Source: Ascidia mentula (lineage: Eukaryota > Chordata > Ascidiacea > Phlebobranchia > Ascidiidae). Taken from it: a stretch of 64,000 bases of DNA. The position numbers and the translations under genes are program-made. Under the pieces are notes generated by a model. The model was not told the origin of the DNA. It worked only from the letters and a program-made list of their open reading frames with translations, and did not search any database. The stretch is from the NCBI GenBank assembly GCA_947561715.1, contig OX387204.1:19473001-19537000 (forward strand), in the 5' to 3' direction. Each line of letters starts with the position of its first letter. Position 1 is the stretch's first letter. Of this stretch, positions 37,350 through 47,987 are shown piece by piece.

Positions 37350-37421
37350 TCCTACATGGTCTAGTGGTTAGGATTCCTGGCTTTCACCCAGGCGGCCCGG
37401 GTTCGATTCCCGGTGTAGGAA
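37350..37421 (+). tRNA. tRNA-Glu (UUC)
   Basis: 72-nt intron-less cloverleaf. The acceptor stem TCCTACA pairs with TGTAGGA, the A-box region is TGGTCTAGTGGTTAGGATT, the anticodon loop CTTTCAC has anticodon TTC, and the T arm CCGGGTTCGATTCCCGG is intact. Sequence is nearly that of the vertebrate tRNA-Glu. Transcribed by RNA polymerase III from its internal A and B boxes. Confidence 0.97.
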
Positions 37422-37426
37422 CAGTT

Positions 37427-37497
37427 GCATTGGTGGTTCAGTGGTAGAATCCTCGCCTGCCACGCGGGGGGCCCGGGTTCGATTCCCGGCCAATGCA
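37427..37497 (+). tRNA. tRNA-Gly (GCC)
   Basis: 71-nt intron-less cloverleaf. The acceptor stem GCATTGG pairs with CCAATGC, the D arm is TGGTTCAGTGGTAGAATCC, the anticodon loop CTGCCAC has anticodon GCC, and the T arm CCGGGTTCGATTCCCGG is intact. It starts only 5 bp after tRNA-Glu with no T-run between them, so a single pol III transcript may carry both. Confidence 0.97.
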
Positions 37498-37500
37498 ATC

Positions 37501-37509
37501 TTTTTTTTT
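37501..37509 (+). terminator. Pol III terminator T9
   Basis: A run of nine T begins 4 bp after the tRNA-Gly 3' end. This is the first T4-or-longer run after the tRNA pair, so it should end the joint transcript. Confidence 0.85.
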
Positions 37510-39651
37510 CAAACATTTATTTAATATTTCAAACCTGCTGACATGCATGATATTTATTTAAACATTTGAAACAACTGTTTTCTTACTTTGTGATTCGCTA
37601 CAAGTGTTTTTAATGCATTCAACTTCTGTATGTCATTTTTATCTTATACGCCGGCAACACCGCTGTAGTGCATCTAAATACATTTAACCTTTAATGAAGG
37701 CGAAACATGTATTCCCCAAATTAGCGCTAGTTTAACGTTGGTTACTTTTGTCAATGTTAAACGCATTGTGACGAAACAGATCCGATATTTTTTGTGAATG
37801 AATCGAGTGGAGCAAGTTAAGCGAACCATGTCCTTGCGTGAATTCTTATGAATCGGGGCGTTTCGAACCAAATAAAAGTAAAACACTGCCAGTAAAAATA
37901 ATCTGCACACCACCACAAGTTGTGCAAAGCAGGTGTCTGAAGCCAAACATGGGCTACACGAACTTTGATGACACATAAATAATTCTGTGCGATGTTTTAA
38001 CATTTTGCCGTAATGCAAAAAAAAAATAATATGATAGAGGTTGTTTCGCTGTCGATTCAGCTTGTGTGTTTGATCACATTTTAGACACTCGAGTGACTTT
38101 CATTGATTGACTTGTTCAAATATTATGACGCAACAAAGATATGGTCATCACGTGTTGCGGATATTGGTGTGGGCATTGTGACGTAAACAGAGACAGCTTG
38201 GCCACTTTAAAACTGTGTCCAGTGTCTGTGTGATGTCATAAAGTGGGACAAAGTACTTAGGATTATGACCTCATAATGTCAGAAGCACTGATAATAAGTT
38301 TATATTAAACACAGTTTATTGTTTACTGACATGTACAACCTTCTAGAATGCGAACCATTTACCCGATTGTGATTACATAAAGCACAAATAAATGACGTTT
38401 ATTTCGGTTATATTTCGTGTTGTTAAACAATCTATAAACTTACCTGTACTTGTTGTTTTTGCATAACACTTTATGGCAAAATATGCCTTATGTTTATCTA
38501 ACTTTTCACAAAATCAACATTTTTCTTGTTGCAAAAGCGACTGTGGTTTGAGGCGTGCTCATTCAAGCGTGAAAGCATGACACAGTTTGGATGAGGTTAG
38601 AGTAATTTTCCGGCCTTGTGAGCAGTAAATATCGGTTGTAAGTTTGATCCAAGCCACCAGGCACGACATCGCTACTTTGATTCTAAGCAATAATTTCGTG
38701 TTGCATTCGGCAGCCGCGCGCCATTCACGGGTCATTCGAAATCCAACCGATGACGCGAGACGCCGGCTAACACCTGGGCTCTGTTACGTCACACAGGCGC
38801 GCGCCTGTTTTTGGAAGTTGACTGGAAGTAATTTTAAAATTACCAAAGTTTGCAAGGTTCCAAAGCTCACCACATGAGGTTCCATTACACAGGGGAGGGT
38901 GGGGGCATGAAAACTTGAACTTGGCGCGAAGGTTAAAAGTTACAAGTACTTGATATTTTAAATATCATGAGAAAATTATGAGAAAAGTTGCTTTGAGCAA
39001 CTCCATAGCGACACCACGTGACAAATCCTGATGAGCGTCAATAAAAGTTTGCGAAACCTAATATTAAAAATTATTTTTGTAATTTCGGTCCGCGTCTACA
39101 TGACGTCATCAAACCCGTCCTAAGCCACATGTCTCTAAAACATGGAAACAATTTACTTCACTGACTATTCATGTCCTGCTGGCTGAATCATCACGTAGTT
39201 GCTCAAACTAATCTTTAATAAAACTTGCTTTTGACCAAACAAATAAATAATCTAACAAAACCAGTGGTAAACAGCTGCTTTCACCATTGAACTTTTATAT
39301 CTAGGCTGTGTGACGAAAAATGTCTTTTGTGAAGTCACAGTACCCATATGAGCGCATATTTTCTGTCCAAAACTTTTAATGTTTTTGGGACAAACACGAT
39401 CGTGCCCATTCAAGCGTGGACCAAGTTTGTGACGTCACAATGGTGAAGGACATGTGTGATAAGGTGAGTATATGCTATCATACATGGGTTAGGTACATAA
39501 ATTAACTCACTAAAAACATTATTGTCTATGCTACATGAATAATAAACTTATTCATAGTCTGTGACTTTTGTTATTTAGAAGAAACAGTTCGCTGTTGGCT
39601 ACGTTTCTTTGTCTTTGGATTTTCCAATAATTTGAAGTAGTTTATACACGG
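37510..39651. other. Region without a recognised gene
   Basis: Short unrelated frames only; scattered TGACGTCA sites; no further tRNA seen. The right end should contain the 3' UTR of the TPR-like gene. Confidence 0.35.
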
Positions 39652-40377
39652 TCACTTCCTCTTCACCCGCTTCGGGGAAAGGATTTTATTCTTTTTGGCC
39701 TCTTTCTCATCAAAACTTCGAAGATGTTTCGTGATTGAAGATATGACGTCATCACAGCCTGATTTTGACAAATCGCCTGCTGACACGTAAATCCTCAAAG
39801 CGCGAACATATTCGTCCTTTGATTTCTCTGTTTCTCCCAACTCAGCCAGGATGTAAGCCTTGCAGTGGACGCACCTACCGTAGGTGGAAGTTCCAACAAG
39901 AATCTCACACTTTTCAATAAATCGAAGAGCTCTTTCTGCGATTCCCAAGGCTTGCTCGAAGTCCTCGACCACAATCAAGAAAGCTGCACAATCTGCCAAA
40001 CAATCTACGTAACTTTTGCATAAACGCTGATCTGTTTCGAATGTGAACTGATGCGTGTCGAGATCATTCACAATTAAGTTGAGAATTGAAGCTATGACGT
40101 ATTCGGTTCCACACAATGACCCTTTGTCAGCCATGGCTGAAGCAAGCCAGGACAAATTGTTTGCTACCACTGTATATCCATACAATCTGTCTCTGATATT
40201 CCCGACTAGTTCTAAATGTTCCGTGGCTTTTTGAATCATGGAGAGAGAAGATTCATAAATTCCACTTTTTTCAAGTTCCTGGGATAGAACGAAGCATTTT
40301 TCAGCCTCGTTTAATTCCTTGTTGACAGAAACCACATCTAACGCATGGTTACCTTTTCCGACTCGTTTAGCCATCAT
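39652..40377 (-). CDS. Single-exon TPR-like protein, 241 aa
   Basis: Intact ATG-to-TGA frame. The product is all-alpha in appearance with repeated 34-residue-like helical pairs: AEKCFVLSQELEKSGIYESS, then HLELVGNIRDRLYGYTVVAN, and FEQALGIAERALRFIEKCE followed by KAYILAELGETEKSKDEYVR. The small/large residue spacing matches tetratricopeptide repeats (A-L-G/A...A-Y/F-P-like positions). The C-terminus is strongly basic (KKNKILSPKRVKRK) and could be a nuclear or RNA-contact signal. TPR proteins are protein-binding scaffolds; the partner is unknown. I do not recognise a specific ortholog. It lies head-to-head with ITFG2, 715 bp apart. Confidence 0.8.
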   Translation of the reverse strand: MMAKRVGKGNHALDVVSVNKELNEAEKCFVLSQELEKSGIYESSLSMIQKATEHLELVGNIRDRLYGYTVVANNLSWLASAMADKGSLCGTEYVIASILNLIVNDLDTHQFTFETDQRLCKSYVDCLADCAAFLIVVEDFEQALGIAERALRFIEKCEILVGTSTYGRCVHCKAYILAELGETEKSKDEYVRALRIYVSAGDLSKSGCDDVISSITKHLRSFDEKEAKKNKILSPKRVKRK

Positions 40378-41092
40378 ACAAAATATAATCTGTCCTTTTG
40401 TTTAAACAAGGCCTACATGCAATCAACGTCACTAAGCACCTGACGTATACAGAGGAAGTTAGTGATTATTCTAGCGAAGCTGCCAAAACGACGGAAATCG
40501 ACGTAGGGCTCAGTGTGCTTTCGTCGGTTTCTTATCCAATAAACTGAACTGCTTTCGCTTTGACGGTTTCACGTCGCATTGCTTCAATAGGAAACGGCCG
40601 ATTAAACAAACATTGCTTTCAAATTCACTTGTTCTAAATCTTTATGGTTTCAACTATGCAGACAAAACTTACCAATGCAGATCAATGTTTGGTTTATTGC
40701 GAGAAAGGAACAAGTTTAGTCAAGATTTATGACATCTCAGATACAATGGAACCCATTCCCCTACTTGGCTGTGTCAATATTTGACAGCCAGCCAATGAAT
40801 TACGATACGGAAAGCTGTGTGCAATATTTTCGAACTTGGAATATTGCATAATCTTTAATGTAAAACGTCCAACAAAGTAGGCCAATTTTGAATGTAATAA
40901 TATATTTTTTGTGTTATGCACTGACATTGAGAAACGTTTAACGTTGCCAAGGAAAACCACAAACCATTTTGTTCATATTTCTTGTTTCCATGTGACGAAA
41001 AAGACCCAGCAGGTGAAGCACCAGTTGCACAAAGAACGAATAAACGAAGTTAACAATTTGTGAGTCGTGAAGATGTAATTCAACAGGGTAGA
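40378..41092. promoter_or_regulatory. Bidirectional promoter region between TPR gene and ITFG2
   Basis: The two genes diverge from this 715-bp interval, which contains no exon. The placement makes a shared or back-to-back promoter likely; no TATA box is obvious. Confidence 0.4.
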
Positions 41093-43419
41093 ATGCGATC
41101 TGTTAGTTTTGTTCAACATCTCAGACTAAATCTTGCTGGCAAAGTATCGCAACGATGTATCAGCTTGGGCGATGTTGACGGCGATTCCATCAATGAACTT
41201 GTTGTTGCAGATTCAAGTAAGTTCATTATACAAATTTTTTCAAAACTATGTTAACAGTAAAAAACTAATTACAAAACCACAGTGTTGTTGTAGAAAATGT
41301 TTACTTACAAAAAGTGGTATGGGTAAAAAGTATTCATGATAAACTTGTTCAAACAAAAGTTGTGACAAAAATATTTTGGCAGAAGGATCACTCTACGTTT
41401 ACAAAGGAGGCTCCCTCCAGCCATGGCAAGAGTTGCATCAACTTGGTGATATTTCATGCATTGCTGTTGGCAACATTCTTAACAATTCAAAACCTGTTGT
41501 GATTGTTTTTACTGTCGGGGGAAATTGTTCCATCATTGATTTCACAAGAAGGTATCTTTATTTCAATACATGCCTAAAACACAAAAATTAAAGTTTTGTT
41601 CCTTTGCTTTTTTCTGAAAAAATTTTTAAAGTAATTTATTTATTTATTTTCAGTTTTTCTGATGGAGCGTCGTCAATTGTAGCCAGTGAGCAGCTAATAG
41701 GTTGTGTCAACAGCATGTTTGTTGGGGATGTTGATGGTGACGGAAGGCTTGAACTGGTGACAAGTCACAATGACAAACACGTTTCAGCTTTTAGGCAAAT
41801 ATTAATTGAAATTAGCAGGAAGATCTTAAAATGAAAAATTTGTGTATATTGTTGAGTGTGATGCACAATAATCGAAGATAATTTGGTTTTCTTTGTTATT
41901 TGTTTGTATCCAACTTAAATCACTTTTGAGCCGGTGGATGTTGTTGGTTGTAGGTGGAATGACCGACTTAAAAAGTTTTGCCTTTTGCAACGCTGGAAAC
42001 TTGAACATTTGCCGGGAAATGTTTCACTTCACATAGGTAAAGACGATGACAAGCCAGCGATCATGGTTTCCCAGCCTGGTTGTTGTTACGCTCTCCTGCA
42101 TGTTGGTTGGGTAAGGAGTGTTTGGGACTTTCAACCTTGCCAATCGTGAAATGCTGTCTTCTTAGACGTCCAGAACAGGGGATTCACCCACTACTGGGGG
42201 GTTTTGTAATGACGACAAACTCGTTCAATCCATTCCATTGTCCAGGTCACATGTTGAATGCTTATTGTTGCTTTCACAAAATTAACTTAAAATTTTTCAA
42301 CAAAAGTACAGAACAAATTTTAGTTTAATTTGCACAGTGTTTTGAATTTTTTTCTGTTTGTCAGCCAGCGGAGATCACAGAACCCAGAAATATCGTGCCA
42401 AATTATTGGAAGCATTCGTAAAACAAACACTACAGAGGAAGGATATTTTGCAATGGGTACAGGGGACGGAACAATTAAACTTATCGAGGGGAGCAACATT
42501 TTGTGGTCCCTGCAGGTGATTTCGACTTTATTAAAACACTCATTGTGTTTAAAGGGTTTCTGCTGCATGTTTGCAACAGGAAATGTCTCCATATTATTTG
42601 ACGTCTTCTTGTTGCATAAAGTATTTTTACAAACAACACTAAGTTAAGGTTTTATGTTGAATCAAGGTTGATCACCAGCTGTTTGCCCTTGAAAAGATGG
42701 ACATTCTTGGGGATAAGCGGGAGGAAGTCATAGTCTGTGCAAGGGATGGACAAACCTACATTGTCGACCATGATAGAAATGTTGTTCGATATCATTTCCA
42801 TGACAACGTGGAGGTTGGAATAAAGCAATTTCTTACAACAAAAAAAATAGCACACCAGCCCATCATCGAAATATTTTTTTTTTCATTTTCGACAGTTTGC
42901 TGTTCAGCTATTAAGATAAACAGAAATTAAATTTTGGTGTTTGTCTTTTTTTTATGTTTCATGTGTTGATCGTAGGCATTTTGTGCTGGGAATTTCAGTA
43001 TTGATGGAAAGCACAATATCCCATGTATGATCTACGCTGATTTCCACAGACAATTGTGGGTTTATTATGATGTTAGGTTGCCATATCTACGACCTGCAGA
43101 TCTTATCACTCACGCTAACGAAGACCTAGAGATGTTGAAGTTATTTGAAAAGTTGAATGTCTCCAACGACAAAGTAAGCTTAACTGAGTTCATTTGAACC
43201 TCCACTTACAACCATGATTAAAACTGTTTTGTAATGCAATACATTCTGTTGGTTGTTGCGAAACAAAATGCTAGATTTTTTGTAACAATGTTTACATTAT
43301 AATGAATGTTTGTTTGGTTTCAGGAAAAAAAAGAATTCCTTCAGCGGTGTTTGGACAATAAAATTCAAAGTTCAGAAACTTTCCATAAACACAATCTTGA
43401 AACCACAAAAGTAGACTAA
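41093..43419 (+). CDS. ITFG2: ITFG2, KICSTOR complex subunit, 392 aa
   Basis: Eight exons: 41093-41216, 41383-41551, 41654-41794, 41954-42110, 42369-42515, 42667-42813, 42976-43173 and 43324-43419. All phases agree and give 392 codons plus TAA. MRSVSFVQHLRLNLAG, the FG-GAP-like calcium motifs GDVDGDSINELVVAD and GDVDGDGRLELVTSH, MVSQPGC, and AFCAGNF match human ITFG2 over the full length. The human protein is 447 aa, with a longer linker in the middle. In vertebrates ITFG2 is part of KICSTOR, which recruits GATOR1 to lysosomes and curbs mTORC1 when amino acids are scarce. Intron 3 uses a GC donor (AG then GCAAAT, 41795). Exon 5 has a CAGCCAG double acceptor; only the second site keeps the frame. 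Confidence 0.95.
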
Positions 43420-43597
43420 TGCATTACTATAAAAACTTGCGTGGTTTACAAACAAGAAACATTGTTTAAGTGGGTAAGGAATGAATTTCACAGGCTCCGC
43501 TTGATACTATTGCCGATGGTGGAATCAAGTGGCAGGGGTGGCAAATTTTTCTGTCTTCAACAGTTTTCCTCCAGTGGTTGTTCAAATACGGAATTTG

Positions 43598-44227
43598 TTA
43601 AAATGCAAGTTTTTTTAACAGCAAGTAAATGTTTTGATCTACTTGCATTCCATGCAAATTGTTTGCGTCTCCTTGTAAGCGCATTAAAAGTCCTCCAAAT
43701 GAAACGTACGCTGATAACCTTGAGGCCACATCTCCCCCACTTTCGTCACCTTCAATTCTATAAACCTTATAACATCAAATAATTTAAATTGTTTTTTTTT
43801 CTAAATGTAATCAGGGGATATGTTGAACCCTTCATAATTATCATTCGTCAGCAAACTGAATATTTAGGAATGAGCACCTTTCCGTACATGACGTATTCAA
43901 ACTGATCAGCGCGCGAAGGTGTATTCTCCCATAACGGATTAAATTCAACATCTCCTGGAGTTCCATCTTCACTCAAAGTAGTTGCAAGAACAAGTCGAAA
44001 TTTGTCTCCTAGTTCCAAGAAATACAACTGCAAATAAACAAATATTCCGACTTTGACAACGACATAAAAACGAGATATAGCCGTACTTGTGTGTTAACAT
44101 CCAGAATCAAATCCATTTTGAAAGATTCGCTGTCACAATGAAGTCTTGAAACTCTATCAAATTTCTTTCCTTCTGGGTCGACATCTTTAATGTCAAAAAT
44201 ATCTTCAAACAATAATCCAGTCGCCAT
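43598..44227 (-). CDS. POLR2H: POLR2H / RPABC3 (RPB8), shared RNA polymerase subunit, 152 aa
   Basis: Exons 44227-44087, 44027-43878 and 43765-43598, phase 0 at both junctions, give 152 codons plus TAA; human is 150 aa. [54 protein letters not shown] and [16 protein letters not shown] are almost unchanged from human. The protein is the OB-fold subunit shared by RNA polymerases I, II and III in the nucleus. Introns are short (59 and 112 bp). The 3' end converges on ITFG2 with 178 bp between stop codons. A foldback element starts only 49 bp upstream of the ATG, so the gene's original upstream promoter has been displaced or replaced. Confidence 0.98.
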
Positions 44228-44550
44228 GTTCAGTTCTTTCCAAACTGTTTTTTTAATTGCACAAAAAAAAAACATGCGCCAAGGCACCACCCTCATTCTG
44301 GCAGAATTCTGGCAGAATAATTTTGCAAATTTGCCACATTTTGCAAGGCACAACAGGCATTTACTCAAAAACTGGTTTCTTTTGGATTAGAATCAAATTA
44401 CAGAGATGAGCAAGCAGTTCAAACCTCAAAAAACATTTAAACAAATTTTTTCGCAGCTGTATCAATCAAAAAAATCGCGAATTAAAAAAATCGCCTGGTT
44501 TTGCGATTCAGCATAATGGCGGCATGCAAAAAACTTCCCTAATACTAAGA

Positions 44551-46835
44551 ATTCTGCTCGGCGTTCTTGCAATAGGTGCCCATATTGACCAATATCACGA
44601 GAACGGAAATTTAATGCTCTACAACATGCAATTAACAAATTTGAAATTAAGGTGCCGGATGACCTTCAAATCGCCCATCGAATAAGACCCGCTTTTTGCG
44701 AATCAGCAGCATAATGGCGTAATGTCGGCATGCGAAAAACTTCCCTATTAAAACAATTCTGCTCGGCGTTCTTGCAATAGGTGCCCATATTGACCAATAT
44801 CACGAGAACGGAAATTTAATGCTCTACAACATGCAATTAACAAATTTGAAATTAAGGTGCCGGATGACCTTCAAATCGCCCATCGAATAAGACCCGCTTT
44901 TTGCGAATCAGCAGCATAATGGCGTAATGTCGGCATGCGAAAAACTTCCCTATTAAAACAATTCTGCTCGGCGTTCTTGCAATAGGTGCCCATATTGACC
45001 AATATCACGAGAACGGAAATTTAATGCTCTACAACATGCAATTAACAAATTTGAAATTAAGGTGCCGGATGACCTTCAAATCGCCCATCAAATAAGACCC
45101 GCTTTTTGCGAATCAGCAGCATAATGGCGTAATGTCGGCATGCGAAAAACTTCCCTATTAAAACAATTCTGCTCGGCGTTCTTGCAATAGGTGCCCATAT
45201 TGACCAATATCACGAGAACGGAAATTTAATGCTCTACAACATGCAATTAACAAATTTGAAATTAAGGTGCCGGATGACCTTCAAATCGCCCATCGAATAA
45301 GACCCGCTTTTTGCGAATCAGCAGCATAATGGCGTAATGTCGGCATGCGAAAAACTTCCCTATTAAAACAATTCTGCTCGGCGTTCTTGCAATAGGTGCC
45401 CATATTGACCAATATCACGAGAACGGAAATTTAATGCTCTACAACATGCAATTAACAAATTTGAAATTAAGGTGCCGGATGACCTTCAAATCGCCCATCG
45501 AATAAGACCCGCTTTTTGCGAATCAGCAGCATAATGGCGTAATGTCGGCATGCGAAAAACTTCCCTATTAAAACAATTCTGCTCGGCGTTCTTGCAATAG
45601 GTGCCCATATTGACCAATATCACGAGAACGGAAATTTAATGCTCTACAACATGCAATTAACAAATTTGAAATTAAGGTGCCGGATGACCTTCAAATCGCC
45701 CATCGAATAAGACCCGCTTTTTGCGAATCAGCAGCATAATGGCGTAATGTCGGCATGCGAAAAACTTCCCTATTCAAACAATTCTGCTCGGCGTTCTTGC
45801 AATAGGTGCCCATATTGACCAATATCACGAGAACGGAAATTTAATGCTCTACAACACGCAATTAACAAATTTGAAATTAAGGTGCCGGATGACCTTCAAA
45901 TCGCCCATCGAATAAGACCCGCTTTTTGCGAATCAGCAGCATAATGGCGTAATGTCGGCATGCGAAAAACTTCCCTATTAAAACAATTCTGCTCGGCGTT
46001 GTTGCAATAGGTGCCCATATTGACCAATATCACGAGAACGGAAATTTAATGCTCTACAACATGCAATTAACAAATTTGAAATTAAGGTGCCGGATGACCT
46101 TCAAATCGCCCATCGAATAAGACCCGCTTTTTGCGAATCAGCAGCATAATGGCGTAATGTCGGCATGCGAAAAACTTCCCTATTAAAACAATTCTGCTCG
46201 GCGTTCTTGCAATAGGTGCCCATATTGACCAATATCACGAGAACGGAAATTTAATGCTCTACAACATGCAATTAACAAATTTGAAATTAAGGTGCCGGAT
46301 GACCTTCAAATCGCCCATCGAATAAGACCCGCTTTTTGCGAATCAGCAGCATAATGGCGTAATGTCGGCATGCGAAAAACTTCCCTATTAAAACAATTCT
46401 GCTCGGCGTTCTTGCAATAGGTGCCCATATTGACCAATATCACGAGAACGGAAATTTAATGCTCTACAACATGCAATTAACAAATTTGAAATTAAGGTGC
46501 CGGATGACCTTCAAATCGCCCATCGAATAAGACCCGCTTTTTGCGAATCAGCAGCATAATGGCGTAATGTCGGCATGCGAAAAACTTCCCTATTAAAACA
46601 ATTCTGCTCGGCGTTCTTGCAATAGGTGCCCATATTGACCAATATCACGAGAACGGAAATTTAATGCTCTACAACATGCAATTAACAAATTTGAAATTAA
46701 GGTGCCGGATGACCTTCAAATCGCCCATCGAATAAGACCCGCTTTTTGCGAATCAGCAGCATAATGGCGTAATGTCGGCATGCGAAAAACTTCCCTATTA
46801 AAACAATTCTGCTCGGCGTTCTTGCAATAGGTGCC
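44551..46835 (+). repeat. Left-arm array: 11 x 205-bp unit
   Basis: The marker ATTCTGCTCGGCGTTCTTGC recurs every 205 bp at 44551, 44756, 44961, 45166 and so on to 46806. Only a handful of single-base differences were seen, e.g. TATTCAAACA near 45772 and ACACGCAATT near 45856 in one unit, and GTTGTTGCAA near 46000. The last, partial copy stops at GGTGCC. Confidence 0.97.
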
Positions 46836-47042
46836 AATAAAAGATTCAATTTTGTGCTTCATCCCCTTGAACATTTTGATGGTTTTTCAACTAAACTTTT
46901 CACAGCACCCTGCACCAAACGTCTGACTGACTGAGAAGAGCAAAAAAATGCACTAAAACTGCACCAAACACGCTGAAAATCGCCCTGGCTACACCACGTG
47001 ACTTCTTGCTTATTAAACAGAAAATTGACCCCAATGCATCAC

Positions 47043-47080
47043 CATAGAGAGTCTCAGTGACGAAACTGAGACTCTCTATG
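47043..47080. repeat. Perfect hairpin, 16-bp arms, 6-nt loop
   Basis: CATAGAGAGTCTCAGT, loop GACGAA, then ACTGAGACTCTCTATG. Both arms match at all 16 positions. It is not followed by a T-run, so it is not a classic pol III terminator. Confidence 0.95.
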
Positions 47081-47779
47081 ACTCAGGAGTACAAGACGGG
47101 CATTCCCCGCGGGCAAAACTATTTTAATAGAATTACTGATATGCGGTCTTTAGTCCTATTTTGATAAAATAAAGTTTGGTCCTGGCATTGAAATTCGTTT
47201 TGGTCGAAGATTGCCTTTCTTTCTGTTTGTCCCTTATGACGCAATGACTTTGATGTGGACATATTTCACGCGTTATCGTTTGACTGTACTGTTGCATTCT
47301 ATTAGGATTTGATCTCAGATACCGAAGGGTTTATCAACTCGTATGGATTCGTGGTACCTAACATGAAAATTTTATTAACCCCTCTCCTATTATCTCCTGA
47401 CTCCCCTACCAATGACACATTTGCAGGAATTTGTCAGGTGTAGTATGAACTACACTACATTTTCAATTTTCTTTTCCCTCAAAAGTAACCATCACAATTC
47501 AACTTTTCCTTTTTTTCGAACTGAGTACGACCTGCACAGAAAATAGAGCATATTTTTTTTACAGTATTTTGTCACAGAAATCAATTATGCAACACATGTC
47601 ACAGGATAAACAGTAAATACATATGTTTGTGTGTATTGGAAAAAATAGTATTTAGCGTTATATATGACACATATCTCTAAAATTTGTTGCCATTTTATCC
47701 AAAGAGCACATGAAAAAGAAATGTAGAAAGCAATCCATCATCTAAACATATAGCAAAAATGTTTTGTATTTGTTTACAC

Positions 47780-47872
47780 CAAGGGTGTACAAACTGCAGT
47801 CCGCAAATCAACATTTTGTAGCATGTCGAAGGCTGCTACGTGGCCCGGCCCCGGAAGTCAACAAATACAATT
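47780..47872. mobile_element. hAT-like terminal fragment inside the core
   Basis: CAAGGGTGTACAAACTGCAGTCCGC resembles the hAT terminal consensus (CAGxGGTxCxCAAACTGCGGCCCGC type), followed by GTGGCCCGGCC about 50 bp on. No matching second end was found in the core, so only one terminus is left. Confidence 0.4.
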
Positions 47873-47987
47873 TTTTACAAATAAAGTTGTGTATTATTGC
47901 CAAGTTTGCTGATATGTGCAAATGTACATGATTGTACACATGTTGTACTTGCATACTGCCAAAGTTATAAATTTAGAAGGCTTACTG

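Larger units (their letters stand above)
46836..47987. other. Core of the foldback element
   Basis: Single-copy AT-rich DNA between the arms with no open frame of note. It holds a perfect 16-bp-arm hairpin at 47043-47080 and a hAT-like terminus at about 47780. Near its right edge a short degenerate copy of the unit (GGTCAATATGGTCAAATT, about 47988) precedes the array. Confidence 0.7.

Noticed and set aside
43441-43782. 113-codon plus-strand frame
   Set aside because: It is antisense to the last exon of POLR2H, whose coding sense is unmistakable.
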